Shown piece by piece: positions 1 through 8,722 of a DNA stretch of 64,000 nt. The notes under the pieces are model-generated. The model made no database searches, was not told the origin of the DNA, and was given only the letters and a program-made list of their open reading frames with translations. Each line of letters starts with the position of its first letter. Position 1 is the stretch's first letter. The translations under genes and the position numbers were made by a program. Source of the DNA: Gracilibacillus caseinilyticus (GTDB taxonomy: Bacteria > Bacillota > Bacilli > Bacillales > Amphibacillaceae); NCBI RefSeq assembly GCF_022919115.1, contig NZ_CP095072.1:3472001-3536000 (forward strand), written 5' to 3'.

Positions 1-149
1 GACTGCCCCTCAACATGAGAGTCAATGGTAATTGCTGACGATGCATGGACAGTATGTGCTTGAAGAACCATAAAAAAAAGTGAGAATGCGATCAAAAGAA
101 TCATCAGAGCTAAACTTCGTACGTTTTCCAGTTTCATTTTACCCAACAT
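1..149 (-). CDS. N-terminal part of a secreted protein (cut by window edge)
   Basis: The ATG at 147-149 is preceded by a strong AGGAGG site on the minus strand. The visible 49 residues look like a Sec signal peptide: a charged start (MLGKMKLENVRS), a hydrophobic stretch (LALMILLIAFSLFFMVL) and a small-residue cleavage region (HTVHASSA). The mature part begins ITIDSHVEG and then leaves the window, so the family cannot be named. A cre-like site lies 21 bases upstream, which would suit an extracellular sugar-acting enzyme; that is inference only. Confidence 0.7.
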   Translation of the reverse strand, partial: MLGKMKLENVRSLALMILLIAFSLFFMVLQAHTVHASSAITIDSHVEGQ

Positions 150-169
150 AAAACGAACCTCCTATCTTT

Positions 170-184
170 TTGAAGCGCTTTCAA
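170..184 (-). promoter_or_regulatory. cre-like catabolite repression site
   Basis: On the minus strand the site reads TTGAAAGCGCTTCAA. It matches the B. subtilis cre consensus WTGNAANCGNWNNCW at all but one defined position. It lies just upstream of the ribosome binding site of the secreted-protein gene at the window edge, where CcpA binding could block transcription. Confidence 0.5.
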
Positions 185-333
185 TAAAGTATACAGACGA
201 AACAATATATTGAACATGTATTTATTTGTTGTACTTGTTTTCTTTTGTTCGAACGTTGCAGTATTTCGGAAAAATAAAAAAAAGAACTAAACCCGCCCAG
301 TTTTTATTAAACTTTATCATACATAAAGCTACC

Positions 334-530
334 TATAATACGGATTATGTAAAGTGGAATTGTTAAACGATTTGGTTATTTTGAAATGTTTTATGTGCTT
401 AGCAAAGCTCCGGAAATAAGCTCCTCGTCCTGTGGGGCACGAAGTGGTTGGCGGGAGCGGTATCCCTGCACATGTATCATTTCAAAATGATCACTAAGCA
501 GTTAGTTGACATAATCCGTATTATGAGAAC
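334..530 (+). repeat. Palindromic intergenic repeat, copy A (short form)
   Basis: About 197 bp with the left end TATAATACGGATTATGT (334-350) and the right end ACATAATCCGTATTATG (509-525), an inverted pair. Inside, ATTTTGAAATG on the left faces CATTTCAAAAT on the right, and GCTTAGCAAAGCTCCGG faces GGGAGCGG..TGCAC, so the whole unit can fold into one long hairpin. No ORF of note. It lacks the 0.25-0.4 kb apical segment of copies B, C, E and F. Confidence 0.85.
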
Positions 531-533
531 ACA

Positions 534-566
534 AAAAAGCACCCCATAACCACTGGAGTGCTTTTA
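534..566 (-). terminator. Rho-independent terminator of the sigma-factor operon
   Basis: The hairpin AAAAGCACCCC..GGAGTGCTTTT ends in a T run on the minus strand, 12 bases past the stop codon of the membrane-protein gene. Confidence 0.75.
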
Positions 567-577
567 CTGGAGACTGT

Positions 578-1639
578 TTATGATTTCTTTTTCCGGTTCA
601 TTAGTGCGAGCTTCATGCCGCCTCCAATCAGCAATAAACAGACGATGCTAACTTGGAAATAGGAGTTATAGTAATGCCAGAAATTATTGCCTAGCAGATT
701 ACCCAGTACTGGAAGAAGCACATGATCAAATAAATAAAATAATCCAAGTACGACTAATCCAATACCGAGCCACTTTTGGTTGTTCTTAATATTCTTAAAG
801 ATCGGCACGTCTTCCACGTTTTCATATTCCATTCGATTTGCCGCTTGCATCGTATCAAAGAAACTGTAAAACCAGACGATCGGAATCAGGAATAAGAAGA
901 GTGATAAGTGTAATACGTCTAAAATATAAATAGCAGACAAGAATACAGCCATCAACTGAAGCCCACGCTTCTGCAAGCCAAGGTACAAGTGGCCAGCACC
1001 TGGGAAGATAGATAAAATAACGGCTAAAACACGGCTTTTGTTTTCACTATTTCGCGCACGTTCAAAATCATCTAATATCGTTTTATCTTCTAATACTTCG
1101 CCAGCTTGTTTGCGATTTAGAAGTTGAATCACATCAAATAAACTATAGACCCAAATAATTGGCAGGATTAATAAAAAGATTAAAAATACACCACTGGTTA
1201 AGATGCTGATAAAGAATACAATGGTGATGATTCCGATAAAAGCTGATAATAGCGTAAGACCGCGGTATGTTAATCCTATGTAAAAATGGCCAACACCAGG
1301 AATAACGGAAAAAATAATGGTCTTCACTCTTTCATTATTGAGATTTGTCTCGTGATCATCAACTTGTGCATTCCCAACTCCAGTTGGTTTTGCATGTAAA
1401 ATCGTGACGATCATATCGAGGAAATTGATGAACCAAATGATAGCTAGTAAAAGAAACATTAATATATAAAATTCACTATAACCAACAACCCCCGTAAATG
1501 CTGAGAATAACGAAACAAACACCCCACCGAAAAAGGCTAACATATATATAATTCCTCGGAATATACGGCCCCAATAAATATGACCAAACCCTGGGAAAAA
1601 GCTTAAGAAAAATGCTAATACTGCAGATTTGTTATTCAT
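578..1639 (-). CDS. Triplicated 'PGxGHxYxG' integral membrane protein of an ECF sigma operon
   Basis: A 353-residue polytopic membrane protein. Three internal repeats each begin FFPGFGHIYWG (near residue 15), VIPGVGHFYIG (near 113) and IFPGAGHLYLG (near 209). Each is followed by RG and two or three hydrophobic segments, resembling tandem TM2-like units. A fourth, unrelated hydrophobic region fills the C-terminus (about 290-350), ending in a basic tail RKKKS. Its ATG overlaps the anti-sigma stop codon, so it is translationally coupled as third gene of the sigma/anti-sigma operon. It may help signal envelope stress to the anti-sigma factor, but no function is established from sequence. Confidence 0.85.
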   Translation of the reverse strand: MNNKSAVLAFFLSFFPGFGHIYWGRIFRGIIYMLAFFGGVFVSLFSAFTGVVGYSEFYILMFLLLAIIWFINFLDMIVTILHAKPTGVGNAQVDDHETNLNNERVKTIIFSVIPGVGHFYIGLTYRGLTLLSAFIGIITIVFFISILTSGVFLIFLLILPIIWVYSLFDVIQLLNRKQAGEVLEDKTILDDFERARNSENKSRVLAVILSIFPGAGHLYLGLQKRGLQLMAVFLSAIYILDVLHLSLFLFLIPIVWFYSFFDTMQAANRMEYENVEDVPIFKNIKNNQKWLGIGLVVLGLFYLFDHVLLPVLGNLLGNNFWHYYNSYFQVSIVCLLLIGGGMKLALMNRKKKS

Positions 1640-2046
1640 TCCTTACCCTCCCCTTTTAATTTTTCGATCCATTGATCTGTTTTTAACATTAGATGCTCTG
1701 AAATAGATGGCTTTTGTTCCATTTGTTGATCGTTTGTTGCTTGCATCACACCTTGGAAAACCCCAGATACTGTTAGAAGCACTGTGAATCCAGCGGCTAT
1801 CGCATAATGAATGAGTGCACGATTTGTTCGATCCTTCGAAGGTGTTACGACAGTTTTGTTCATGTGTTGCATGAATGTATCGGTAAAATCAGAAGATGGT
1901 GCGGCTTCATATGTTTGTTCGTCTATAACAATAAGATATAATTCCATACAGCTGTCACACGTTAATAAATGATCTTCCATTTCCTTTCTATTATCGATAG
2001 TTTGTTCTACATACGCGATAACTTTTTCTTTCGAAAGATGGCTCAT
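1636..2046 (-). CDS. Anti-sigma factor with zinc-finger and one membrane segment
   Basis: A 136-residue protein. The N-terminal part carries a zinc-binding anti-sigma motif, H-x3-C-x2-C (HLLTCDSC, residues 26-33), as in the ZAS family. One membrane span (about 82-104, YAIAAGFTVLLTVSGVFQGVM) follows, with a short extracytoplasmic tail. The start overlaps the sigma-factor stop by 4 bases and its own stop overlaps the next gene, a classic sigma/anti-sigma arrangement. It probably holds the adjacent ECF sigma factor at the membrane until a signal releases it. Confidence 0.85.
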   Translation of the reverse strand: MSHLSKEKVIAYVEQTIDNRKEMEDHLLTCDSCMELYLIVIDEQTYEAAPSSDFTDTFMQHMNKTVVTPSKDRTNRALIHYAIAAGFTVLLTVSGVFQGVMQATNDQQMEQKPSISEHLMLKTDQWIEKLKGEGKE

Positions 2047-2588
2047 CTAAAATCTTCCTCCTTCCAATTTTCCTTCATCCATTTTCTGGCTCTGTACAGC
2101 CTGGTCTTCACCGTCGTTCCTTCCAGACCATAACGATCCGCTATTTGTTTATAGCTCAATTCCTCGAAGTAATACGCATGGACCACTAATTGAAATTTAG
2201 CAGGCATCTGCTTGATCCGCTGTTGGATAATAGTGAATTGATCTTTAGCCATCACCTCTTCTTCCACATTCAACTTCTTGTCTACAGGGTGAAAAGCTTC
2301 AAACGTATGTAATTCTTCCCGCTTTCGTTTCCTCTGGCGCTGATGATCAATTGCTTTATGCAAAGCGATTCTTGATAACCATGTTTTAAACCCTTGATTC
2401 TGATAAGTTGGAAGGGCATCGAGCATTTTGATAAATGTTTCCTGTGCAAGATCCTCTGCAATTTCTTGGTCACGAACGACACTATATGTTACTTTAAAAA
2501 CATGGTGCTGATAACGTTCTACGATCATCCGAATTGCATGTTGATTACCAGCTTTCATTTTATCGATCAGTTTCGTCTCATCAATCAT
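2043..2588 (-). CDS. ECF-type RNA polymerase sigma factor
   Basis: A 181-residue sigma-70 family protein of the extracytoplasmic-function type. Region 2 is seen at about 20-90 (VTYSVVRDQEIAEDLAQETFIKM) and region 4 at about 125-175 (YYFEELSYKQIADRYGLEGTTVKTRLYRARKWM). It should direct polymerase to its own regulon and be held by the downstream anti-sigma factor. The start ATG has a GGGGGGAG-type site. I could not place it in a named B. subtilis class such as SigW, SigX or SigY from sequence alone. Confidence 0.9.
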   Translation of the reverse strand: MIDETKLIDKMKAGNQHAIRMIVERYQHHVFKVTYSVVRDQEIAEDLAQETFIKMLDALPTYQNQGFKTWLSRIALHKAIDHQRQRKRKREELHTFEAFHPVDKKLNVEEEVMAKDQFTIIQQRIKQMPAKFQLVVHAYYFEELSYKQIADRYGLEGTTVKTRLYRARKWMKENWKEEDFR

Positions 2589-2736
2589 GCTCTCCCCCCT
2601 TCTATACGACTACACCATAATGGACGACACCAAGGAATAAAAAGTATACAAAATTATTCAAGTTTTTAATGCTTAAATTTTTCCAGATCGTGCTATAATG
2701 GTTACTATTAGATAACAAGCAGTCAGGAGTGAAAAA

Positions 2737-3861
2737 TTGAGGAAGTTAAGAGCACTTATATCCTTGCTACTTATTGCTGGTATAGTAGGCTTTATATATA
2801 GTGATGACTATCAGGAAAATGGCATAAACGGTGTCTGGCAGCAATTAACCACCGATGTAGATAACATTAAAAATAATCCGCAGCTGTTAAGTACGATTGA
2901 AACGATGAAGTACAAGCTTGAGGATGTCTTCGAACGATTGACTGAATCGAATACAGAACCACCTGTACCATCTGATGCGGAAAAACCCGAACTCACAGCG
3001 CCAAGCGAACAATCGTTCTCGATCCATAATATCGAATTGTCCCAGTCAAAAGCAAGCGTAACGGAGCAATTAGGAGAAGCGAAACGACAAAGTCTGAATG
3101 AATATGGCGTTGATTGGTACAGCTATCATGACAATTTTCAAAATTTCCTTATGGTAGCCTACAATGAGCAAGACCAGGTAGCTGCTCTGTATACCAATCA
3201 GGATTTAATCTCATCCACAAAGAATATTACACTTTCAAGCAACAAAACAGACGTTCGCGATGCGTTTGGAGAACCATTAGATTCGATTCGAAAAGGTTTT
3301 ACCCGGTATAAAATAAATGATAGTGAGGAGCAAGATACGTTCCTTATTGATGAAAGTTATGTTACTTTCTTCTATGATGTCCACCAGGGTAACCAATTAG
3401 CAGCGATTCAGATTGTTGCGAAGTCATTAGAGAATCAAAAGCAGGATTTCTTCGGTGGAACGGGTGACTCCTTAAAAGAAGGATTCGAATACCAATTATT
3501 TGATCTGACAAATGCATCCAGAGTCAAGTTCGGTCTACCTGTTCTGCAGTGGTATGAAGAAGCACGAACAACCGCTCAAAACCACAGTACCGATATGGCC
3601 GAAAATAATTACTTTGGTCATAACAATCTCGACGGTCAATCTCCATTTGATCGCTTAAAAGAGGACGGTATTTCCTTCCAATTAGCTGGTGAAAATCTGG
3701 CAGCTGGTCAAGCGAGCAGTATCTTTGCACATCAAGGTTTAATGAATTCGGAAGGTCATCGAAAGAATATATTACATGCTGATTTTCGTCTTATGTCGGT
3801 AGGTGTTGCCATGAAAGAGGATGGTCAGCCTTTCTATACAGAGAGTTTTATCACGAAATAA
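2737..3861 (+). CDS. Secreted or membrane-anchored CAP-domain protein (YlbC-like)
   Basis: 374 residues from a TTG start with CAGGAGTG six bases upstream. Residues 6-22 form a signal or anchor helix. The middle (about 100-240) looks like the CAP-associated N domain, with two half-repeats around 'IELSQSKASVTEQLGEAKR' and 'ITLSSNKTDVRDAFGEP'. The C-terminal CAP/SCP domain (about 255-370) has the typical HSTDMAENNYFGHNN, GENLAAG and HRKNILHADF motifs. B. subtilis YlbC has the same architecture. The gene is monocistronic, divergent from the sigma operon, and ends in a strong terminator. Molecular function is unknown; CAP proteins are linked to the cell surface. Confidence 0.85.
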   Translation: MRKLRALISLLLIAGIVGFIYSDDYQENGINGVWQQLTTDVDNIKNNPQLLSTIETMKYKLEDVFERLTESNTEPPVPSDAEKPELTAPSEQSFSIHNIELSQSKASVTEQLGEAKRQSLNEYGVDWYSYHDNFQNFLMVAYNEQDQVAALYTNQDLISSTKNITLSSNKTDVRDAFGEPLDSIRKGFTRYKINDSEEQDTFLIDESYVTFFYDVHQGNQLAAIQIVAKSLENQKQDFFGGTGDSLKEGFEYQLFDLTNASRVKFGLPVLQWYEEARTTAQNHSTDMAENNYFGHNNLDGQSPFDRLKEDGISFQLAGENLAAGQASSIFAHQGLMNSEGHRKNILHADFRLMSVGVAMKEDGQPFYTESFITK

Positions 3862-3892
3862 AGCTTACCCGCGGGTAAGCTTTATTTTTTAC
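3860..3892 (+). terminator. Terminator of the CAP-domain gene
   Basis: A perfect 24-base palindrome, AAAGCTTACCCG and its complement (3860-3883), overlaps the stop codon and is followed by TATTTTTT. Confidence 0.9.
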
Positions 3893-4209
3893 TCTTTATC
3901 TTTTTTGTGATGATGTTTGTGATCCCACTTCGGAACAAATTGATTCTCTTCGAGCATTTTGTATTTCCTATCAAGATGCTCGAGAATATTCTTCCCTTTT
4001 TCCTCCGTCAGCACGCCATATTCCACATACTTATTAATAATTGTTTTTTCTTTTTCTACCAATTCCTGCTGTAAGGTCTTCATTTCAGCGATTTGTTTAT
4101 CTGTTAACGTTACATCGTTCGTTTCTGCTTGTACAGGTGAAATTGTGATACCTGCCAGCAGCGACATCATAAACCCAGCGATTAGCCATTTCTTCCATAA
4201 TCTAATCAT
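3889..4209 (-). CDS. DUF2680 (YckD-like) secreted protein
   Basis: 106 residues with a Sec signal peptide (WLIAGFMMSLLAGITISPVQA) followed by a short helical DUF2680-type region: LTDKQIAEMKTLQQELVEKEKTIINKYVEYGVLTEEKG. The tail is rich in His and Lys (KWDHKHHHKKDKE), which could bind metal. YckD of B. subtilis belongs to the same family; no function is known. The start has an AAGGAGTGA site. It converges on the CAP-domain gene. Confidence 0.8.
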   Translation of the reverse strand: MIRLWKKWLIAGFMMSLLAGITISPVQAETNDVTLTDKQIAEMKTLQQELVEKEKTIINKYVEYGVLTEEKGKNILEHLDRKYKMLEENQFVPKWDHKHHHKKDKE

Positions 4210-4278
4210 GCAATCACTCCTTTTACTCTTAGTGTGACGTAAAGCCCATCATTTATACGAAAAAAAGGAGTGGAAAAA

Positions 4279-5005
4279 CTAGACGGTTGTCATCCAATTA
4301 ATTAATAAATCTTCCTGATACAAATCATCAGGATACTGTACCATCGCAGTGTCTTCCTCAGCATATAAATACTGTAATAATTCATTAAATGCACCCATGT
4401 ACTCCTGGTATAGAAATTCATAGCTGATCGTTTCTTTCGGCATTTCATTGTTCTTACATACAGCAGGATCCGTATAATTCACATAGGTTCTGCATGGCAA
4501 TGGCCTGATTTCGTATGCAAGACATTGATTGGATTCTGTATCGAGCATTACACAAGGAAGCCCTGCTTTTTTTATAATTGTATTTAGCATCAGCGTCAGA
4601 TACTACGTCCAGTTTGCCTAATTTCTCTACCTTCTGTCCATAAGTCTCATAGTATTGTTTGATATGATCGTTAATCTTGTTTTTACGGGATGCAGGCAAC
4701 TGATCAAACGAATTCCGAATTATTTTCGCCTCCATTTTATTAATAACAATCGGGAAATAGCAGCAGAACGCACAGCCCATTTGACAAGTCGGTTGCAATG
4801 AAACGGCTGCTTCCATCTGTTCCATCTCCATCGATACAGCTTTCATCAATTGCTGGTATCCCTCGATTATTTTCTGCTTAGTGGGCAAATCACTATCTAT
4901 CAATTGATCAACTACCTGGTAAAACGTTTCTTCATCTATACTATATTTTTCATTTAACGCCGCACATTTCGTTAAAATTTCATCATATGTTACATAACTC
5001 TCCAT
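4279..5005 (-). pseudogene. YkgJ-type cysteine-cluster protein, frameshifted in a 7-A run
   Basis: The N-terminal frame (5005 to about 4585) carries CQMGCAFCCYFPIVI, the typical Cx3CxxCC metal-cluster motif of the YkgJ/UPF0153 zinc- or iron-chelating family. The C-terminal frame (about 4590-4279) carries AGLPCVMLDTESNQCLAYEIRPLPCR, the second half of the same family. The frames switch at a run of seven As on the minus strand (4567-4573). Reading six As gives ..YNYKKAGLPC.. and restores one protein of about 242 residues. This is a real one-base insertion, a slippage-variable site, or a sequencing error. Confidence 0.8.
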
Positions 5006-5052
5006 TAAGATAAACTCCTACTAGTTTTGATATCTTCAACTAGTATAACAGA

Positions 5053-5847
5053 TCACCGCACATTTTCTACTGGAAATAGTGAAAATTCCATACTGATATA
5101 CAAAGTCGCAAGCATCCACATGATTAGCAGACAGACAAATAGAAGATCGTGCAGAGAAATCGACATTTTGTAATAAAAAGTTCTAGCCGTTTGTTTGGTA
5201 AATTGTTTGGCTTCCATTGCGACAGCGATTCGGTGTGCTCTTCGAATACTTTGTGCCAGTAATGGAATACTGTATTGTTTCACTTTCTGATACATGCCTT
5301 TAACGCCTCGTGGAAATACGACTCCTCTTACTCTCATGGCTTGTCGTAATGTTTGGAATTCTTCGAGCATAATCGGCAGCATACGAATGCCGGCCATGAA
5401 ACTATATGCATATGCTGGCTTTACTTTCATTTGCTGCATCACAGAATAGAACAGATAGACCGGTCTGGTTGTTAAAGCAAAAATCAGACTTAAAATCCCA
5501 AACACCGTACTTCTTAATCCTAAGTGGAGTCCACGATAGAAGCTTTCTTCTGTAATATGAATCAGACCAAACTGATACCATGTCGTCTCCCCTTCGCCAA
5601 AAAAGATCATGGCAGTAGCTGAGGACACGAATATTATCACTAATGGCAACGCCAGCAATCCGATCACTTTCCCCGTATGCCCAGTAGCAAATAAATAAAT
5701 CAGGGTGGCGCCGATTATAAAATAAAGAAGAAAATTGGGATTATGAATAAATAATAAGCCAATAAATAATGATAGAAAAGCGATTAATTTCATACTAGGA
5801 TTTAATCGATGCAGCCATGTTGCCTGATACGTTATCTCTCCGATCAT
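5053..5847 (-). CDS. ykoC: ECF transporter transmembrane subunit EcfT (YkoC-like)
   Basis: CbiQ/EcfT family membrane protein with about five or six hydrophobic segments and the family's coupling helices (GIRMLPIMLEEFQTLRQAMRVRG near residue 158 and the later SIPLLAQSIRRAHRIAVAMEAKQF). These touch the two ATPase domains. I chose the ATG at 5847 (MIGEITYQ) over a GTG nine bases upstream because AAGGGTGA is correctly spaced for it. It is the last gene of the TPP-riboswitch operon, after the duplicated ATPase. It should form the energising module for uptake of a thiamine precursor, probably hydroxymethylpyrimidine. Confidence 0.88.
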   Translation of the reverse strand: MIGEITYQATWLHRLNPSMKLIAFLSLFIGLLFIHNPNFLLYFIIGATLIYLFATGHTGKVIGLLALPLVIIFVSSATAMIFFGEGETTWYQFGLIHITEESFYRGLHLGLRSTVFGILSLIFALTTRPVYLFYSVMQQMKVKPAYAYSFMAGIRMLPIMLEEFQTLRQAMRVRGVVFPRGVKGMYQKVKQYSIPLLAQSIRRAHRIAVAMEAKQFTKQTARTFYYKMSISLHDLLFVCLLIMWMLATLYISMEFSLFPVENVR

Positions 5848-5852
5848 TTGTC

Positions 5853-7283
5853 TCACCCTTCACGTTGAATTGGCAATGGATATGCCGTCATTTCCTGAAC
5901 TTGCCCCTCTTGCACGCGCCATTCTCTTGTCGCAAAATGCCTGACAATTTCATTTTGATGGGTAACCATCACAATCGTTATCCCATTTTTGCGACATGCG
6001 TCTAACATATCGAGCATGGCAAAAGTGTTTTTAGCATCCTGTCCGAATGTAGGCTCATCCAGGAGTAAGACATCAACATTAGCGATCGTAGCAGTAGCAA
6101 CACTTAACCTTCTCTTCTGCCCGACCGATAATTCGTATGGATGTTGATCTTTGACTTGAAATAAGTGATATCTTTTTAAGTGCTGTTCAATTGTTTCAGG
6201 AAGCACTTCCTCTTCACTATTCACTAAGGATTGAGCCAGCTCCTCATACACAGAATTTGCAATAAATTGTAATTCCGGATTTTGAAAAACATAGCCCATT
6301 TTCTGATAGTTACAATTCGTTGATTTCTCTGACAAATAATAATAGATATTCCCTTTTGTACGAATCAATTGCATGATGGCAAGTAATAGTGTGCTTTTGC
6401 CAGAGCCATTCTCACCAGTAACTGCCAGCCAGTCCCCTTGATAAATGGTTGCCTTTTCCACTTCCATTTTTAACTTTTTCAGATGGTAACCTTTTAAGGA
6501 GTCGAGACGAATTACCGGCAGATCTAGTATATGCGTAGAAGGTTTGGGATTGGCTCGTTGCGCAAGAAAATCATGCCAAATTTTCGGATACCAAACACCA
6601 TAACGATAAAGCTTCTCGCGAAATTTTGTGAAAATGGCTTCTGGTGTGTCATCTCCCAGTATATTGCCTGACTCATCTATCATGATGACTCGATCCACAA
6701 AGGATAAAATATGCTCAATTTTGTGTTCGACAATGATAATGGTTTTATTGGCTGCCACTTTTTTTATCGTATCCCACACATCTACAGTACCTTGATCATC
6801 TAACATTGCGGTAGGTTCATCCAAAAAGATTACGGACGGCTCCAACGCCAGAACGGTGGCAATCGCAAGTCGCTGCTTCATACCACCTGATAAATGTTGA
6901 ATCGGAATATGATTGTCAGCAAATGATAAGCCGACTTGCTCGAGATACTTGGTAATCAAATCTGGCATTTTTTCACGAGCGACACCTCGATTTTCAAGAA
7001 CAAACGCTATTTCCTCATCGACATATGGCATACAAAATTGTGCATCCGGATCCTGAAAGACAATACCGTAAGCATCAGGTAAAGTACGAGATTGATATTT
7101 CAATGGAATTTCAATAACCTCTGGAATTAACCCGGCTAATATTTGCATGATAGTTGATTTACCGGAACCCGAAGGACCAATCAGTAAGACCTTTTCCTCC
7201 TCTTGGATGGATAAGGAAAAGTCGTTGATAATCGTCCTTGACTGGCCAGGATATTTTGCTTTTAAGTGATTAATTTCGATCAT
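5853..7283 (-). CDS. ykoD: Duplicated ECF transporter ATPase (YkoD-like)
   Basis: Two ABC ATPase domains are fused in about 476 residues. The first has Walker A GPSGSGKST, signature LSGGMKQR and Walker B VIFLDEPTA. The second has Walker A GENGSGKST, signature LSVGQKRR and Walker B LLLDEPTFGQD. The B. subtilis YkoD protein has the same fused layout. The ATG at 7283 follows the ykoE stop by one base and starts MIEINHLKAKYPGQ; an upstream in-frame ATG is less likely. The gene is coupled to ykoE upstream and overlaps ykoC downstream. Confidence 0.92.
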   Translation of the reverse strand: MIEINHLKAKYPGQSRTIINDFSLSIQEEEKVLLIGPSGSGKSTIMQILAGLIPEVIEIPLKYQSRTLPDAYGIVFQDPDAQFCMPYVDEEIAFVLENRGVAREKMPDLITKYLEQVGLSFADNHIPIQHLSGGMKQRLAIATVLALEPSVIFLDEPTAMLDDQGTVDVWDTIKKVAANKTIIIVEHKIEHILSFVDRVIMIDESGNILGDDTPEAIFTKFREKLYRYGVWYPKIWHDFLAQRANPKPSTHILDLPVIRLDSLKGYHLKKLKMEVEKATIYQGDWLAVTGENGSGKSTLLLAIMQLIRTKGNIYYYLSEKSTNCNYQKMGYVFQNPELQFIANSVYEELAQSLVNSEEEVLPETIEQHLKRYHLFQVKDQHPYELSVGQKRRLSVATATIANVDVLLLDEPTFGQDAKNTFAMLDMLDACRKNGITIVMVTHQNEIVRHFATREWRVQEGQVQEMTAYPLPIQREG

Positions 7284-7284
7284 A

Positions 7285-7878
7285 CTAAGACCCCGTTTCT
7301 TCATCGGAAAAGTGATAATCTTTTTCTGATAATGGCCGGATCATCTTGGTTACTCCTGTTTTATCCAATGCTAAAACTAAATAATAAGCAAAAACGCCAG
7401 TAATCACGATAGCACCGATCGTTCGATTGACGATTAACAACGTAACATTCCACCATGCTAACGTATCGATATAGCCATAAAACACATCCAGTATTAACGA
7501 ACCTATTGTAGCGCCGACAGCCGCCAGACAGGTGACGAACAATCGATAGCTTTTGTAACGAACCATCGCAAACACAAGTTCACAGCCTAGTCCTTGCAAA
7601 ATGCCATAAAGTAATAATGAAATCCCCCAGGAGCCCCCGAATAGAAATTCCCCCTGAGCTGCCGCCACTTCTGCTAATAAGGCAACACCCGGCTTTCGAA
7701 TAATGAGGAAAGCAACCGTAGCCGCCATAAACCACATACCATATACAAGTTGATCGACATGCAAGCCGACCACAGATATCACGCTGTACACTGGTCCCCA
7801 TACTCGGTAAATCACACTAAAAATAAAAGCAATGACAATCGTAATTAAAATGTCCACCAATGTTAACTTTTTCTTCAT
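7285..7878 (-). CDS. ykoE: ECF transporter substrate-binding subunit YkoE (thiamine-related)
   Basis: 197 residues with about five or six membrane spans, of the YkoE S-component family. Known family members take up the hydroxymethylpyrimidine moiety of thiamine. Its placement directly behind a TPP riboswitch and ahead of the ATPase and EcfT genes supports that role. The start has a GGAGTGGGAG site. The fourth B. subtilis gene, ykoF (a soluble thiamine-binding protein), is absent here. Confidence 0.9.
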   Translation of the reverse strand: MKKKLTLVDILITIVIAFIFSVIYRVWGPVYSVISVVGLHVDQLVYGMWFMAATVAFLIIRKPGVALLAEVAAAQGEFLFGGSWGISLLLYGILQGLGCELVFAMVRYKSYRLFVTCLAAVGATIGSLILDVFYGYIDTLAWWNVTLLIVNRTIGAIVITGVFAYYLVLALDKTGVTKMIRPLSEKDYHFSDEETGS

Positions 7879-7917
7879 GTACTCCCACTCCTTCTACATA
7901 TTTGTTATCCAAAGCAC

Positions 7918-7952
7918 AAAAAAGCCACCTTCTCGCACGCAAGAAAGTGGCT
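7918..7952 (-). terminator. Riboswitch-controlled terminator of ykoEDC
   Basis: The minus-strand hairpin AGCCAC..GTGGCT (with CTT/AAG extension) runs directly into TTTTTT, between the TPP aptamer and the ykoE ribosome binding site. It is the expected expression platform. Confidence 0.85.
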
Positions 7953-7990
7953 ATACTTATACTTATTCAAATCATATGTATAGGAATAGT

Positions 7991-8085
7991 TGCCACTTCC
8001 CTACGCTGGTATAAACCAGATCAGGTTCTAAGGGTCTTAAAGTATCACTTTAATCTCAGTCTTGTTAAGACACCCCTAGTGGATG
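7991..8085 (-). ncRNA. TPP riboswitch (THI element)
   Basis: The minus strand shows the conserved TPP aptamer core: GGGGTGTC, then CTGAGAT, then ACCCTTAGAACCTGATCTGG and TACCAGCGTAGGGAAG. The last two blocks are the hallmark thi box. The aptamer is followed by a terminator hairpin and the ykoEDC genes, so high thiamine pyrophosphate should stop their transcription. Confidence 0.95.
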
Positions 8086-8284
8086 TGTTTCGTATATTAA
8101 TTTCGACTTTATCATATCAGATTTTTCCAGATTGTCAAGAGCATACCCATATTTATTGAAATAATAATCGTACGACGTTTCAATCTTTCTCAAAATATTG
8201 ATCAGTATAATTTGTCACTAATGAGAAAAAATAAGCTAACATTGCAGGCAGTCTTAATGGAGAAAATATTGGGAGGGATTATAG

Positions 8285-8530
8285 ATGACGCAGCCTTATA
8301 AATGTCCAAAATGTAAAACGAACCGGTCTCGCTTTAATGTGATTGAGCAAGTGGCAAAGCCGGTGAAATTAGACATGGATACCGGAGAAATAGTAAATGA
8401 TTACGCAAAAGAACCGCTCGAGATTTTTCACATCGCCTACAATGGGCCAAACCAGAGAATACAGTGTGGTGTATGCGGATTGATTGAAAATGAAGAAACC
8501 TTTATTAAATATGCTAAATCACTAAACTGA
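8285..8530 (+). CDS. Small zinc-ribbon protein
   Basis: 81 residues with two Cys pairs: [12 protein letters not shown] near the N-terminus (residues 7-10) and CGVCG near 60, which form a zinc ribbon. A GGGAGG site lies ahead of the ATG. It sits 18 bases upstream of sspP on the same strand and may be cotranscribed with it. I do not recognise a named family member and assign no function. Confidence 0.75.
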   Translation: MTQPYKCPKCKTNRSRFNVIEQVAKPVKLDMDTGEIVNDYAKEPLEIFHIAYNGPNQRIQCGVCGLIENEETFIKYAKSLN

Positions 8531-8548
8531 TGAAGGAGGATAACTATA

Positions 8549-8701
8549 ATGGCTAAAAATCGAAAAGGACCAAAACAGTCTGAACAACCTGATTTACCAA
8601 AAAGTCCAACTCAGCCTTACGGAGAACCGATGGCAGGCTCTCATAAAGTAAAGAACCAGAATCATTCTAGACAAAAACATAATAAGTCGCATGATATGTA
8701 A
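8549..8701 (+). CDS. sspP: Small acid-soluble spore protein P
   Basis: A 50-residue hydrophilic protein starting [10 protein letters not shown] and ending [21 protein letters not shown]. The C-terminal block closely matches B. subtilis SspP (..SGSKKVKNRNHTRQKHN..). An AAGGAGGA site lies eight bases upstream. Such proteins are made in the forespore, so the host is an endospore former. A strong bidirectional terminator follows. Confidence 0.88.
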   Translation: MAKNRKGPKQSEQPDLPKSPTQPYGEPMAGSHKVKNQNHSRQKHNKSHDM

Positions 8702-8722
8702 TTTAGTAAAAATTAATAAAGT

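Noticed and set aside
2600..2736. Autoregulated ECF promoter upstream of the sigma gene
   Set aside because: A CGTATA-like -10 is present but no convincing AAC -35 at the right distance.
5022..5045. ACTAGTT / AACTAGT stem upstream of the cysteine-cluster gene as a terminator of ykoC
   Set aside because: No T run on the minus strand after the stem and only seven pairs.
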